From contig MU863942.1 in assembly GCA_033296885.1 (NCBI GenBank), positions 1-64,000 of the forward strand: a stretch of 64,000 bases of DNA, in the 5' to 3' direction. Shown here in pieces: positions 19,711 through 32,739 of this stretch. The notes below the pieces were generated by a model. It ran no database searches, was not told where the DNA came from, and saw only the letters and a list, made by a program, of their open reading frames with translations. This stretch comes from Triangularia verruculosa. Its lineage: Eukaryota > Ascomycota > Sordariomycetes > Sordariales > Podosporaceae. Position 1 is the stretch's first letter. The number at the start of each line of letters is the position of its first letter. The translations under genes and the position numbers were made by a program.

Positions 19711-22667
19711 TCATGGATCGTACGGAAGAATTGTTATCTCGGGTGTCTGCCACACATGCCAACTGTTTGAGTGTTTTGGGTCGCTGAATGGTATCTGGGC
19801 AGCGAATCTCATCCTGAATTTCCCATCTTGTCAGCGTACATTTCCTCAACCCAATCTTCATATCTGGGCACAGCTTACGTGTAATTCCCTTCTTTGATAT
19901 AGCTTCCGTTTGCCAGCTTGCCAAACCACCAAAACCCCTGGTTGTTCCGGTTCCAGCTGCTTGTCCTCACCAAGTTGGTCAATGGAAACGGCACGGTATC
20001 TTCTTTGTCCATTATCTCTGGGTCAAAGGCCCAGTGCCCAGCATCTGAATCCACCCAGTACGTCGCACTTTCCACGAACCCGCCGATTCCTGGAACAGGT
20101 GGGTAAGAGTTCCATGATTGTTCTTGCCATCCTGCCTCGAAGATATCCCAACGGAGGAGTCGTGGACCCCACTTGAAAGCTGCGTATACTTTGGGGAAAG
20201 ATTGTTCGTACCAGGAGAGGTTGAAGTTGTATGTATGATAGTACGGGATATCATCCCGGTTGGGGCCCGCCACCTGAAAAGGAGTCGTGTCGGTGAACAT
20301 GCTGGAACGAAAGGCCGATTTGAGTGGAAACCCCGCCCCCATGTAGGGGATGGAGAGCGTTTCCGAGTCGGAAGAAGTGACCATGATCTTGCCGCTGTAG
20401 ACCGGGAGGTTGGAGTCGTCGATCGTGGGCGGCTTGAAGCTGAGCTTGGCAAGATAGGAATGCCCGGGGAAAACAGTGACTGGTGACGGCAGCAGGACTC
20501 GGGGTGTATAGGCAAAAGGCTCCAAGTCGGCCGATGCTGCCAGATAATCGGGGTAATATGGAGACTGGGCGTTAAAGGTTCCAGCAGGTTGGACCGAGAA
20601 GCTGTATGTCAACGGCTGGGTGGCATTGTTGGTAATGAGGATCTCATGGTCTGCTTCGAAGTTGGCTGTGTCGTTAAGTGCAAACTTGTCAAATGTCAAG
20701 GACGTCTGCGAGAACAGTACCCTAGTTGCATTGACCAGCCCGGTGCCTACTTGGGAGACAGGGGCCCAGAAACCGTAGTCTATGGGCAGTCCTGTAGGCT
20801 GGTTGATCTGCCAGGGCACCGAGGCACCGCTGGAAACGATGCGATTGAATAGCCGTTTGCCAAGCTCAGGGCCATGGACCGCTCTCCCGCCAAACTTGCC
20901 AATATACAAGGCGGCTATGCCAGCAATGTAGGGACAGGCCATGGAGGTGCCGGAGAGGACCGCGTACTGACCATCCAAGTACGTGCTGTAGATGTTTTGC
21001 CCCGGAGCCGCCACATCTGGCTTGATCTGCAACTCGAAAGTACCGCCCCAGCTGGTATACTCGGAAGGCACGCCACCAGCTGCGTTATGTATTCCCACGG
21101 CCCAGTTGGAATCTTGAGGAATGGAAAAACTAGCCCGAACATTACCTCCAGCTCTGATGGCGTTCATGATGGCCTCACCTGCCCCGGCTTCGATCAATGC
21201 AACGGGAATATCCACGTCAACTGGCCACGGATTGGTAACCGGGTCGGCATTATTGTACAAAAGAATCCGCCTAGCCCCAAACCTGGCAACATTGGCTTGT
21301 TGGGTCTGGAAACTGCATGTTCCTCGTCGAATCAGAGCAATACCTGTGGACAAGTCAGGCGTGTCGAGAGGCAGCGAGCCACAAGCGTCTGTATCTGCGT
21401 CCAAAGATACCGCCACCACGGCCAAGTCCTCAGGTAAATCCCAGACATATGAGCTAAGGTCTGGCAAGTATGCTATGTAGGATGTGCTGGAAGTGTCGTT
21501 CTGTGAAAAAGTTGCTTTGAAAGGAGGTGCTGGCCATACACTGCTATCCGTTGACGCTACGGCAATCACGTTGTCTCCCGATGCTCCAGAACTTGCGAAG
21601 AACGGGCCTTCGGTCCCTGAGTTGCCGGCAGATATCGTTACTACGACGCCCTTGTCGACTAGTCGAGAGGCAAGTGCTGACCACGCTGAGTCAGCCCAAC
21701 CGCTCGTCCCGCCAATACTGGCCGTGATAATGTCCGCCTATAGACATACCAGTCAGCTAATGTTCCGGTCCGGTCTTCCAGACATTCTCTGAACTTACAC
21801 CATCCTCATATGCCTTGAGAAATGCCTCCATTAGAGTATCCTCATCAGTCACGCCATACTAAGCAGAGCCCATATCAGTATGGCACGATGAAGGGAGAGA
21901 CTGGGGGAAATAATCACGTTGCCAAACACCTTGTACGAGAGCAGAGTTGCCTCAGGGGCCACACCGGTATACCACTCTGATTTACCAGCAACGATGCCAG
22001 CAACATGCGTCCCGTGGCCGATAAGATCCAGCGGGGAGGGGCCTGGAGTCTTCGGCCCAGCTGGCCAGTCCCTGCCCACAAGATCGTAACCTCCAGCAAC
22101 CTTGTATCCTGGTCCGAAGCCGCCCCCCAAAGCCGAATGACGATAGTCAGTTCCCGTGTCCACCACGGCCACTATGGCCCCCTTTCCATAGATGCCGGCT
22201 TGATGTAATTTGTCAACCCCGGTGTAAGCGTGGACTGAGTAGTTGGCAGCAGCAGCGTCCGTACTAAATGAGGCCGCGAGAGGGGTTGGACTCAGATGGA
22301 TCTTACGAACAACCCAAGCTCTCGTGATGCTGCCGAGACTTTGGAGAGAATCTACATTTTGTTGTTCAGACTCAATGCTAAGCCCGGAAAAAATGTCTGT
22401 CTTGAAGGTATGAAGGACTCTGGCTCCGGACGCCGAGAGTTCAGAGGCTACTACATCAACGTTCGTGCCCTTTGCATGGAAATATCAGCTGGCTGACGCA
22501 AGAACTGATAATGTCCAGGCAAGTCTCACATCTTCAATCTCAACTACATATCGCTTTGGAGTAACTTCCGTTGTCTTGCTGGAGAGGGCGCGTGTCCAGT
22601 GCTGTCCTCCCCGAGCAGTGCCTGCCCAGCAGCAGAATGCAAGGAGTATGCCACGCAGATAGTGCAT
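19711..22667 (-). CDS. Secreted subtilisin-like serine protease (S8, PA-domain type)
   Basis: Exons 22667-22530, 22469-21918, 21858-21799, 21737-19879 and 19813-19711 encode 903 residues. A signal peptide (about residues 1-19) precedes an I9-type propeptide. The catalytic triad is intact: Asp150 in VAVVDTGTDY, His198 in GHGTHVAG and Ser515 in GTSMACP. A protease-associated (PA) insert lies between His and Ser, and a fibronectin-like C-terminal half carries several N-glycosylation sequons. This layout matches the minor extracellular protease Vpr type, used for protein degradation outside the cell. Exon 3 is only 60 nt. Four introns of 59-65 nt interrupt the gene, and the last exon carries the conserved WHVWQTPEI end. 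Confidence 0.9.
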
Positions 22668-23869
22668 GTTATGAAGGGGGAACAGAAAGAGATGTGATCA
22701 TGGTTGGAACAGTTGCTTCGGCATTTGGCGTCTTAGGCATCATATACATGAGGGCAGTCGCCCTCTTATCTATCGGGTGCTAGCATTCAAACCTCATGCT
22801 AGTTACCTGCCTGTCTGAGAAGGTCAAAAGACCGTCGTTCGGAGACTCATGGGTGCCATATCAAATCGCAGATATCGACCACCGGGAATGGGCAGCTGCC
22901 ATCACACGGCTGCTACATTCGTAAGGTGACACGGGGCCGCCTAGGAAAGATGACCGACCCTTGGTTGATGACCTGGTGCGGTGAGAAAATGGTGGTTGAC
23001 TGGCATCATTCACTAAAATTACCAAACCGAGTGGGACAACCGGCACCAAACACCTTGCTTCGTTTTACCAGGCATTGGAGACACGCCGGTTGGCTTCCTC
23101 TTTTGACCCCAGAATATAGATACGATACAACATAATCCGCTCGTAGGACGCAAGGTATATCCTGTAGGCTGAGCCCGGCGCAGATGAGTCGCAGGTTGGA
23201 AATATGTTTCCGCAGATAGCGCTGCGCCAAAAAATAAAGGCTTGTTGTTGACATGTGGAGGGGTAAAGGAGAAAGGCAGCGCCCGTCCCACCGAAACCGA
23301 AGGCGTTGCAAACGACATGTCCCCACGATCTGAGAGACAACGGAGTGGGTCTGGAGCACGCCACAGTGTGGGAGGCCCAAGTATTTACGTCAGCTTGGCG
23401 AACTACGGAGGATGTATTATCAGACTCTCCCTTTATGAGCGTTTTCCGTCCCAAGAAGTTTGGAAGCCCTTTGCGACAGCGATTCCGAGACTTAAAATTA
23501 CAGGAAAATGCGTGATAGTATATTTGGGGATCTGAAAGTGTTTCCCAAACTAATACAAGCATTTGGTGACGGTGACGGTGACCATACAACAGCTCACACT
23601 CAAAGGCAAAAACGTTGTTGAGTGCCAAGCTGTGGGCATGGGCAGTGGACCCGTGCGAGTGGCCACGGAGCTGAGACGGGTTTTTGAATCGGAGGCGTGG
23701 ACCCTTTCCTGCTCAAAACACCAAAGAATAAAATCTGGCCGGATCGCCTGCCCACGCCCGCTTCCAGCATCCTTAACCACACCCTACGCAGGAACCGACG
23801 CCCGCCGATTATCACACCGTCACACCACACACCACGCATCGCGCATTCCATCGCAAAACTTCAGTCACA
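22668..23869. other. Divergent intergenic region, subtilase / PHO88
   Basis: About 1.2 kb. A threefold GGTGAC repeat lies at 23565-23582. No gene is supported; open frames here are short and overlap each other on both strands. Confidence 0.5.
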
Positions 23870-24589
23870 ATGGGTATCAGTCCGCAAATGTAGGCACCAA
23901 TGAACACAGTGGCACCTTTGCTTTGCGCCCATTGATCTCACCAGCTAACCTTTTTGCTATCCAGCACCAACCTGATCATCATCCTTGGCATGATGCAGGT
24001 CGCCAAGAAGATCCCCTTCGAAGACGAGTCGGTCCTCAATCTTTGCCGCGCCGGCTACATTACCAGCAACCTGATCATCCTGAGCATCTACCTCTACATC
24101 CAGAGCATCGTCAACAAGAAGAAGGGTACGTGGTCTTGTCCGCTTGGTGCGCAACCGTAGGACCTAAACTAACCTGTGCCGCTCTCTTCTGCAGATCTCA
24201 CCACGCTCAAGTATGTCGAACCCGCGCCGATGGGCTCCAGCGAGGAGGGCAAGCTCGTCACCACCACGGTCCAGGCCTACGACCTCGCTCAGCTCAAGAC
24301 CTTGATGCGCTCCCAGATGATGGGTGTCGCCATGATGGGCGTGATGCATCTCTACTTCAAGTACACCAACCCTCTCCTCATCCAGAGCATCATTCCCCTC
24401 AAGGGCGCCCTCGAGGCCAACCTCACCAAGATCCACGTCTGGGGCCAGCCCGCGTCTGGCGATCTCAAGCGCCCCTTCAAGCAGGCCGCCGGCTTCATGA
24501 GCAGTCTCCAGAACGGCACTGCCCAGAGTGATAAGAAGGCTGTCGAGTCGGCCGAGCGCGCTGGTCGTGGTGGTGCCAAGGAGGAGTAA
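23870..24589 (+). CDS. PHO88: PHO88/SND3, ER membrane-targeting protein
   Basis: Exons 23870-23889, 23965-24125 and 24195-24589 encode 191 residues, the family length. The first exon holds only 20 nt. The spliced start MGISPQITNLIIILGMMQVA is the conserved N-terminal hydrophobic segment. A second segment (SNLIILSIYLYIQSI), the signature DLTTLKYVEPAPMG and a third near MMGVMHLYFKYTNPLLIQSI follow. The C-terminus is soluble and ends GRGGAKEE. In yeast the protein resides in the ER membrane, works in SRP-independent (SND) targeting and affects phosphate transporter maturation. The fit is close enough that alternative functions are unlikely. Confidence 0.93.
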
Positions 24590-25194
24590 AAAGCCAATTA
24601 TCTTTTCAGGATGAACATGGCTCTTTGGTTGTATAATTCGGCGGGCGGTTTCTCTTTGTTATGACGACTCTCTCTCGGGGGCGTCTCGTTATGATGATAG
24701 ACCTTTTGGGGGAAAAGGATGGCAATGTCGATAGGATCAATAATTATTAGCGGAGGGGGGGCGTTCTTGGTTGCTTTTTATGATCAAGTACGTTCGCCAG
24801 TATACTCTGCCTGTGGCTTGACATGTTATCTCTCGGTTGCTCTATGTTTGGTGTCTAGCCATCCGATGTTTGAGAATTGCCGGATCCCGTCCCGAGTAGT
24901 TGGTTGCGGTCCTGTTGCCGAGAGTGCCTGGTGAGGTCACAGCGCCAGCGACGGGGCCTGCCTGGCCGAAGCTCATCGGCTGCGCGTCATGGCAGCCCGC
25001 CTGGTAGTGGTGGCCCCTGCACCACTGTGAGCGGGCTGGAACACCATCTCAAAGGCCAGTTGCCCGCACCGCCTGCTTCACCTAGTCAGATAATCTTTTC
25101 TCTCAGTTTGTAATCCAAATTCGGACAGCAATCCCCTATTCGTGCCCACTATTTTCTCGCAACTGCAATAACTGCACAACAAGGCCATTCCGTC
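24590..25194. other. Intergenic region, PHO88 3' / RAD14 5'
   Basis: About 600 bp between two rightward genes. A G/T-rich stretch follows the PHO88 stop. No other feature seen. Confidence 0.5.
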
Positions 25195-26515
25195 ATGGAG
25201 ACGTCAGGAACCCCACCACGCGAGGCTGCGACAAACATCCCCAGACGGCCCCCATCTCCACCAACTCCTGAAGTCGCTCGCCGCATTGTACGTTTGCAGT
25301 CCTCCCCTGAGCCGTTGAGCCGCCTGCATAGCATGTACTAATCTTGGGAACGTATTGTAGGAAGAGAACCGTCTCCGGGCCAAAGCCATTCGTGAACAAC
25401 GCGACGCCGAGCTTCGGGCCTCCGGCGTGCTGCAAACAGATGCATCGTCGACCACCACAGCCTCGGCTGGAAAGAAACGGCCATATGGGTCAATATCAAG
25501 AGCTGAAGTTCCAGCCACAAGTCGGGATGCGCGTACAAGTCCAACCAAGGAGGGGGAGGGTCTGCAGCCAGTCTCGCGCAAGTTTACCAAGTATGTCGAT
25601 TACAACTTTAGCGCCATGACCGATACAAAGGGCGGCTTCTTGAGCACAGAAGATGACCCGTGGAACAAGAGCATGTCTGTCGGCACGCCAGGCAAGTCAG
25701 AAGGGGAACAGAAGCCGGCAAATATGACTGCGGCCGAGTGGGAAAGGCTGCAGTTGATTAGAAAGCTTCAGAGGACCAAATCGGGGCCGTTTGAGCCTGG
25801 GCTAAGTGTTCTGGCCGACGAGAAGACAAGAAAACGGTGCAGAGAATGCAAGACTGTCGAAATTGACTTTGTCTGGGAGGAGGTGTTTGGATGCGCTGTC
25901 TGTAATGGGTGCAAGCAGAAGTACCCCGAGAAGTATAGCTTGCTCACCAAGACGGAGTGCAAAGAGGATTACTTGTTGACGGATCGTGAGTTGAGCCTCC
26001 TGAACTTTTTTTCTTCTTTTTACCTGGCTGCTGTACGATGTTGCTCAACGTTGCTAACTTCTCTCTTTAATGAAGCTGAGCTCAAAGACCCCGAACTGCT
26101 ACCCCATCTTTCCAAGCCAAATCCCCACAAGTCACATTGGCATGACATGATGCTGTTTCTACGGTACCAAGTCGAGGAATATGCCATCCAACAAAAATGG
26201 GGTTCCGCTGAGGCGCTCGATGCTGAATTTGTGAAGCGAGAAGAAGATAAAAAGAGGCGGAAAGAGGCCAAGTTTAAGGAAAAGCTCCTGGACTTGAAGC
26301 GCAAGACCAGAACGGAGGCATTCAGGAGGAACAATGCAAAGGGGGGTATCGGCAGTTCGGGACAGGAAGCTGGGAAAGCAGCCAGGTTTGGGGATACGAT
26401 TGGGGATCGAGGGAAGCATGTTCATGAGTGGGGGAGGACCGTGGAGAATGCAGATGGGATGACGGTCAAGAAATGCTTGAGTTGCGGATCAGAGGTGGAG
26501 GTGATGGAGTTTTGA
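25195..26515 (+). CDS. RAD14: Nucleotide-excision-repair protein RAD14 (XPA)
   Basis: Exons 25195-25287, 25361-25985 and 26076-26515 encode 385 residues. The XPA zinc finger is at about residues 191-215: CREC and CNGC are spaced C-x2-C-x17-C-x2-C. The XPA C-terminal DNA-binding region follows, with [20 protein letters not shown] spanning the second intron and then a basic helix rich in KREEDKKRRKEAKFKEKL. A final CLSCG pair near the C-terminus is an extra feature. The protein verifies damage and positions TFIIH and ERCC1-XPF orthologues on the lesion. The N-terminal 100 residues are Pro/Ser/Thr-rich, with a predicted helix EENRLRAKAIREQRDAEL. Confidence 0.93.
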
Positions 26516-27061
26516 CGCCCTGCGAATGCTGCTGTATCAGCTACCTACTTTATTCCAGTAAAATGCAACGATATAAGCATGATGGTATCGCAGCTAAAAA
26601 CAAAGAAAAAACAAGCGTAAGAAAAGAGGACAGGCTTAGGTCTGTAGTGGGGGATTTTACCACAAATTGAACCCCTGAGATCAGCCAACTGTAGATATCA
26701 AAATCCTCTGGTGTAAAGGTAGCCAGAATAGGAACTCCTGATTGGTCCAAAACTGCTGCAGACCCCTGTGGAGCCAGCAGAGCTTCCCCCAGTCTGAGAT
26801 CCAGTGAGTGGGTGGCCCGTGGGTCGTTGGCTTCAGGCCAGCCAGCAACATTGCACTGAACTCCAAGAAGACGTTCTTAGATTGCCGCCGCCTCACTTTC
26901 GACAGACAGGCGAAAAAAAAGCACCAGCAATACAGAATCGAGCCTTTGTTACAGAACATCATTTTCGTTGCATGGCCAGGTCTTGATAATTTTACCTCTT
27001 CAATTTCCATCTGGTGTTCCTCGCCCGCAGTCACGTCGCTGCTCTGCTCCCCACCACCACC
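26516..27061. other. Intergenic region, RAD14 3' / striatin 5'
   Basis: About 545 bp; presumptive 3' end of RAD14 and promoter and leader of the striatin gene. No motif stands out. Confidence 0.5.
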
Positions 27062-29739
27062 ATGGGCACCAATGGAGGGAGCGGGATGGGCGCGCACGAA
27101 CTCGGAGGCATGATGGGCTCAAATCACCCCCCGGCGACCGAATACACGCTTCAAGGTCGGAACCAGTCTCTTATGGGCATCGCGGATTCAAGCTAATCAC
27201 TGCTGGCTACAGGTGTTATGCGCTTCCTTCAAACCGAATGGCACCGGCACGAACGCGATCGCAATGCCTGGGAGATCGAGAGGCAGGAGATGAAGAGCAG
27301 GATAGCCAATCTCGAGGGTCAGGCGAGGAGGGCTGATGCTACCCAGAACACATTGAGGAAATATGTCGCCATTCTGGAAAAGAAAGTCAAGGAGCAGTTG
27401 GCAAAGTCAAAGGAGGGAGCTGAGCCCTCGCAACCCACGCCGCTGGATCGGGCCGCTTTGCTGAAAGAGAAGCTCGGTCGTAGGTTTACGGGACATTCCA
27501 TTGGCATGCTGCTCTTGAAAAAGGCTGACACAGACTGGTACTCCAGCTTCGGGCGATCCCACGGTTCCGAGCACTCTGGCTGCCGACCTCGCCGATGAAG
27601 AAACCCAGCGCAACGAGCTGAAGACATTCCTTGACCAGTGCCAAGCCGAGTTCAGCTATCTCATGATTACGCCCGCGAACCCCATGCCGCCGAGAGACTC
27701 GCCGCCTCTTCCTGTCATGGAGGATCTGCGAGAGGGTGATGCGTATGGACAGCAGCTTATGGATCCGGCCTACCAACAGCAGGGCCTTTCACAACAGCAA
27801 CAGCAGGCTCATGCTCGGGAGTTTCTCGCCCACCAAGCCCGCAGCGCGGCACCACCAGCCCACCGAAGCCAGGGCGCACCTGGGCCCAGTAGCTATCCCG
27901 TCAAGCAATTTGACTTGCAGTCTGCTCCCATGATGCGCACATCCAGCGTCGAGCAGCAGCCACCCGCCATGTACGGGAATACGGGCGAATGGACTGGGCA
28001 GATACCAATCCATGCAAAGCCAACCGCAGAAATGGGCCAGGAGCCCAGCTTGCAGCCGAAGCATCCCAATCGAGGGGAGGATAGAGGAGAGCCGTTGGAA
28101 AAGCGCAGCGGGGTCGAGTCGGACAGCTGGGATTTTAATGACAGCAACTTCCCGGATCCCACCGCACCCAACCCACCACCGCCTCAGCAGCAACAGCAGC
28201 CTCACCAGGTGTCGTCAAACCGACCCGATACTGATGTGTTCCCTACCGCCGAGAACATCCCCAAGTCGCCAAACCGCGGCGCTCTTTCGCATAGGAGGAA
28301 GAGCTCGAGCTCCATGGGCCGGAGGAGAAGTGCGGACCACGAACTTTCGTTGAACTCACTGGGTCAGAAACAAGAAAGTACCAACTTCAAGCTTAAATTT
28401 GGGCTGAGGGGCCACTTGGACACTGTTCGCACCGTGATCTTTTCTGGAGGGGGGAGCCCTGGCGAGCCCGAGATTTGCACCGCTGGAGACGATGGGACCA
28501 TCAAGCGATTCCATATCCCGGATCGCCATCCCGGCCACCCCAACGCCGGCGTTGGCGACCTCGACGTCACTGCCGACTTCACCCACCGCGGTCACAGCAG
28601 TGCCGTTTTGTCTCTCACTTCATGGTCGCCATCGCCAAACTTCTCCACAGGCGGGCGCGCTCAAGGTGATGGATGGATCTTTTCGGGAGGCCAAGATGCC
28701 ACTATTAGGGTGTGGGAAAGAGGACGCGTAGATCCAAAAGCTACCATGGATGCCCACACCGATGCTGTCTGGGCTCTCTGCGTCCTTCCCGCCAACCTTG
28801 GCTCCATCTTTGGTCAAACCACTACCTACGGGTCATCGGACCGCATCCTCCTCGTCTCTGGCGCGGCTGATGGTATTGTCAAACTGTGGGCAGTCAGCGC
28901 GCCACCTCAGCTCACCTCACCGCAGCCCGGTGCGGGGCGTAGGGGTCCTGGTGGCCGCACGAGAGGCAATTCGATGAGCTCGGGTTCTGGCTTCCCAAAC
29001 TCCCCTCAGCCGACAACGGCTTCCAACTCTCCCTTCCACTACTCGCTAATCCATTCCATTTCCCGTCCTGACGGCAAGGCCAGTCCCACCAGGATTACTC
29101 CCTTGAGTCCCAACGGAGAGACATTTGTGGTGAGTTACTCGGATGCTGCCATCATTGTCTACGACACCCGGACCGGAGAACCTACCGGAACCATGGCTAG
29201 CCTGGAAACATATGATAGGACCATTGCTACGAGCGTCAACGCAGTAGTGGCTACGGTGGTCGGGCTTGATCAGCCACAGGGCTTGGGCGAGGAGGAGAGC
29301 GGCGGCGCCGGGCCAACAGGAGGCGGGCGTGCTATGGCTGGATCCGGGGTCGAGGGCGTCATCATTTCTGGTCATGAAGATTGCTATGTCAGATTCTTCG
29401 ACGCCAACAGCGGTAAGTCAATAACGGCCCCTTGCTTTCCCGCTTAACTGTATCCGTGACTAATTTATCTTCTCGGCAGGCCAATGCACGTACAATATGG
29501 TCGCCCACCCAGCTTCCATCTCTAGTCTCTCTCTTAGCCCTGATGGTAGAGAGTTAGTAAGCGCCGGCCATGACGCCTCCTTGCGGTTCTGGTCATTGGA
29601 AACGCGTTCCTGCACTCAGGAAATCACAAGCCACAGGGTGATGCGCGGCGAGGGCGTTTGCTCTGTTGTATGGAGTCAGGACGGTCGCTGGGTTGTAAGC
29701 GGGGGCGGCGACGGTGTGGTCAAGGTGTTTGCGCGGTAG
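27062..29739 (+). CDS. PRO11: Striatin homologue (PRO11/HAM-3 type), STRIPAK scaffold
   Basis: Exons 27062-27155, 27213-27479, 27547-29412 and 29480-29739 encode 828 residues, close to known fungal striatins. The conserved N-terminus GVMRFLQTEWHRHERDRNAW spans exon 1/2 and contains the caveolin-binding and coiled-coil part (about residues 31-75). A long Gln/Pro-rich linker follows. WD40 repeats occupy about residue 400 to the end and terminate GGGDGVVKVFAR. Striatin is the B'''-type PP2A regulatory subunit that scaffolds STRIPAK, needed in Sordaria and Neurospora for hyphal fusion and fruiting-body development. In exon 3, the acceptor at 27546 was chosen because it alone keeps both phase and a branch site (GCTGAC). 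An open in-frame stretch follows the TAG stop. Confidence 0.9.
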
Positions 29740-31547
29740 AACCAGCAGATTTACCGCCGCGGCTACGACCAGCGGATTTCGAGGTCAGACTCTCGACAAA
29801 ACTCTGCCGTGTACGCCCAGTATAACGCGCTGGGAGTGACCATGCCGCACCACACTCGTGATCTGCCCCCGCCACCGCTGTCCCCTAGACCGCCAAGTGC
29901 GGACCGCTTCGAGACATGGAGCTCTGCCCGGGCGACGCCGACCCCAGGACAACTCGGCTCGGGCCGCCTCAGATCGTCAAGCACCCTGCCACCGCCTTCC
30001 CCCAGTCCTTCGAGCTCGAGCCGCTTTGATACCCCCGACCCGTCCTTTTTTCGCCGCTTCTTAGATGGGAAAGGTCCTTGAAGTAAGCGGGCAGTCAGTC
30101 GCCAGGCACCATGACCGCCGGTTGCTTTACTGGGCTTTCGCAGATGATACCAGGAGTTTGGTTGGGTTTATGGGCGAAACGAGGATCGTGGCCTTTGTAA
30201 TATGGCGGGTTTTATTCCCCATTTGTTTTGCAGCGAAGCATGGATATTCATAATTGGTTCAGCGTAATTGGTTGAGGAGTCTCTTTTAACTTGGTGGAAA
30301 GAAGGGCAGCGAGGTTTACTGAACCTCAACAGTCGGTGGTAGCACCCCCCGCTGTGTTGCGCTTGACGAAAAGATAAAGATCATTGTACGATGGCTGATG
30401 ACTTTGCGTATCGCTTATGCTTTTTTTTCTTCACATGGGATAGAACGTGGCGGCTGGCGATGGAGTAGCTTTTCAGTGCCCTGCCTCCCCACCTCCCCAC
30501 CTCGGTGCTGCATGGTTGATTTTAGATATCTTGAGTGGGGATTGGGATGTAATGAAGAAGTGGAAACATCCCATCATGAAAACCGGTATCGAAGCAGCTG
30601 TATTCTGCCGTGGTTCCCATCTCGGAGGCCAGAATGAAGCCGGATCAACATGGAATGGGGCAATCCTCTCTCGCTCTGGAGGGGATTTGCGCCCCCCCCC
30701 CCCCCGCCTTTGGGCAAGGCAGAGAGATGACCACCTGGTCATGTAGCATTGGCTTGGCTGTATCGACTGTTAAGCAAGCAGGGCCAGTTGCAGCTGAACA
30801 AGATCGGGCGTATGTTTAGGCAAAAATTGCTCAACTACAGCACAATGGGCCCACAGAGCATGTGTTGGGCTGGAACTCGTAGGAAAAAGAGAGGGCGATG
30901 ATCCCATAAATTTGTGGTCAGCTAGGTACCCTCTTTTTTTATTTTTTTGACCAGGTTGGGCGCATGAATAAGCTGTCAGATTCGAAGGAAGAATGATTTT
31001 GGTGCTGCTTGCAGAAGTAGGTACCGAGCATGAGGGTCTGCCTTTTCCGCCTTAGGAAGGAAGTCAAGAGCACCATGTTTATATAGATTAAGCCCATGGC
31101 TTGGCAGCTCTACAGCACGGCATCAGGCTTTCCGCTTGAACACAGAGATGTAAGGAATAGCACTTGTGTTTTGCGTTGCTGGTGGAAGAACCACGAGTAC
31201 CACGTTCCGGCCGCATATCGGATTTGAATTTGATTCTACAGAGACATGCGGGTGTAGGGTATTGAATAGGTAGTGGCGGTGAACACGGAATGGACAAGGA
31301 GCAGATGGAGAATTACGGTTCAGAACTGCATGCCAGTAAGAAGTGGGGATGGCGGGGTTGGGGGGGGGGGATAAATAGTAGAATGTTTGTGTAAACTGAG
31401 GCTGACTCCCTCTGCTTGATGAATACACCCTCCCAACCAAACCATTCTCTCCGAAACCGGGATAAACACGTAGAGTTTTCAAAAAACAACCCCTTCTTCT
31501 CTGTCTTGTTCTTCTGAACGGTAGGAAATCGCTGTTGTAGCATGGAC
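29740..31547. other. Convergent intergenic region, striatin / DUF1996 gene
   Basis: About 1.8 kb. The first 342 bases (29740-30081) stay open in the striatin frame with a Pro/Ser/Arg-rich composition. The rest holds no supported gene. A run of 14 C lies at 30692-30705 and a run of 11 G at 31360-31370; these are places where assembly length errors are likely. Confidence 0.5.
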
Positions 31548-32739
31548 TTAAGCCTTGATGGCAACGTCGCCCATGGGCATGGCCTTGAGCCCTGTATGAC
31601 AATGTTATTAGCAAACTGTGCTTTCAAAGGTTCTTTAGAGGCGTGGATTGCAAACTTACAGCCGTCGACGGGCTCGGGGGCCTGCTGCTTGATGTTGCAA
31701 GCGTTGTAGACCTCGGGAGCCTGGTAGGTGAGGCCGGCGGCAGGGCAGGCACGGTTGAGGTTGCAACCCTGGTCCATGGCACGCTGGAGAGTATCGCCCT
31801 GCCAGCCAAAGACGTAATCACCGTGAGCGGCAGAACCGCCGAGGTTCATGCTATAGACGAAGGCAGGGCCGGATGTGGGCCACATGTTCTTGTCGCTAAA
31901 GTTGGTCACGTTCCACATGAGCTCGTACATGATCTGGGGAAGCTTGACGGGATGGCTGGATGGGCAAGCACCGCCGCCAGTAGCGCCAGAGCCCTGACCG
32001 TAGGCAACGTGGGACTTGTGGTCGGGAGTATCGAGGTTCTTGCCGTCCCAGCAGTGGGGGAAGATGATGGTCTGGCGGATCATCTTGCAGCGAGGCTCCT
32101 GGGGAATGCCGACGGTGTCGGAGCCAGTGCAAGGAGCACCACCGACGAAGTTGCCCTCGTTGGTCGATGTCCAGCAGCGATGGCAGATGTTGGCCTTGGA
32201 AACCTTGCTGTCGTCGGTGTTGGCCGCGTTACCGGCAAGCATACGGAAACCCTACGTAATCCTATTAGACACCGAATGCCCGAGTTTCACGAGTTAGAAT
32301 GTCGTGGGAGTAATGTAGAACCTACAGGCCTGAAGGCAGTAGTCTTGCCGCTGGGGATATAGTAGATATCGAGACCGCCCTTGTTGATGAGCTGACCCTG
32401 GGGACCACCGTTGCCGACTTGGGGAACGCGGTGGTACGATCCGTTCTTGTGCTTGAAGAACATGACGGCCGTCCAGTAGTTGGACAGATCTTGGGGGAAC
32501 GAGCAGGATGTGCAGGTCGACCTCTTGGCCAAATCGTAATCGACGGGCTCCATTGTCAGGTTGAAAGAGTTACCGCCAACGATCTGGTGAAGATGGGGAG
32601 TGTAGCGAACACCGGGGTTGACAAGAGGATCGACACGGTCGACAACGAGCTGAGAGCAGGCGAACCGCAACATGTTCTGGGCGGCAGCTCCGTTGGCCAG
32701 CAGCGCGACGGCCGCGGTGAGGGCAGACCACGAATGCAT
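31548..32739 (-). CDS. Secreted DUF1996-domain protein
   Basis: Exons 32739-32326, 32251-31660 and 31591-31548 encode 349 residues. A signal peptide (about 1-20, ending in an Ala-rich ANGAAAQ) is followed directly by the DUF1996 start, MLRFACSQLVVDRVDPLVNP. The DUF1996 hallmarks seen are GNSFNLTMEP, TCTSCSFPQDLSNYWTAVMF, FPHCWDGKNLDTPDHKSHVA and CPSSHPVKLPQIMYELMWNV. Many cysteines suggest a disulfide-bonded extracellular protein; N-glycosylation sequons are present. The family is common in fungal secretomes and its molecular function is not established. The last exon adds only 13 residues ending VAIKA. Without the third splice a long unrelated tail would follow, so the spliced form is preferred. 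Confidence 0.87.
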
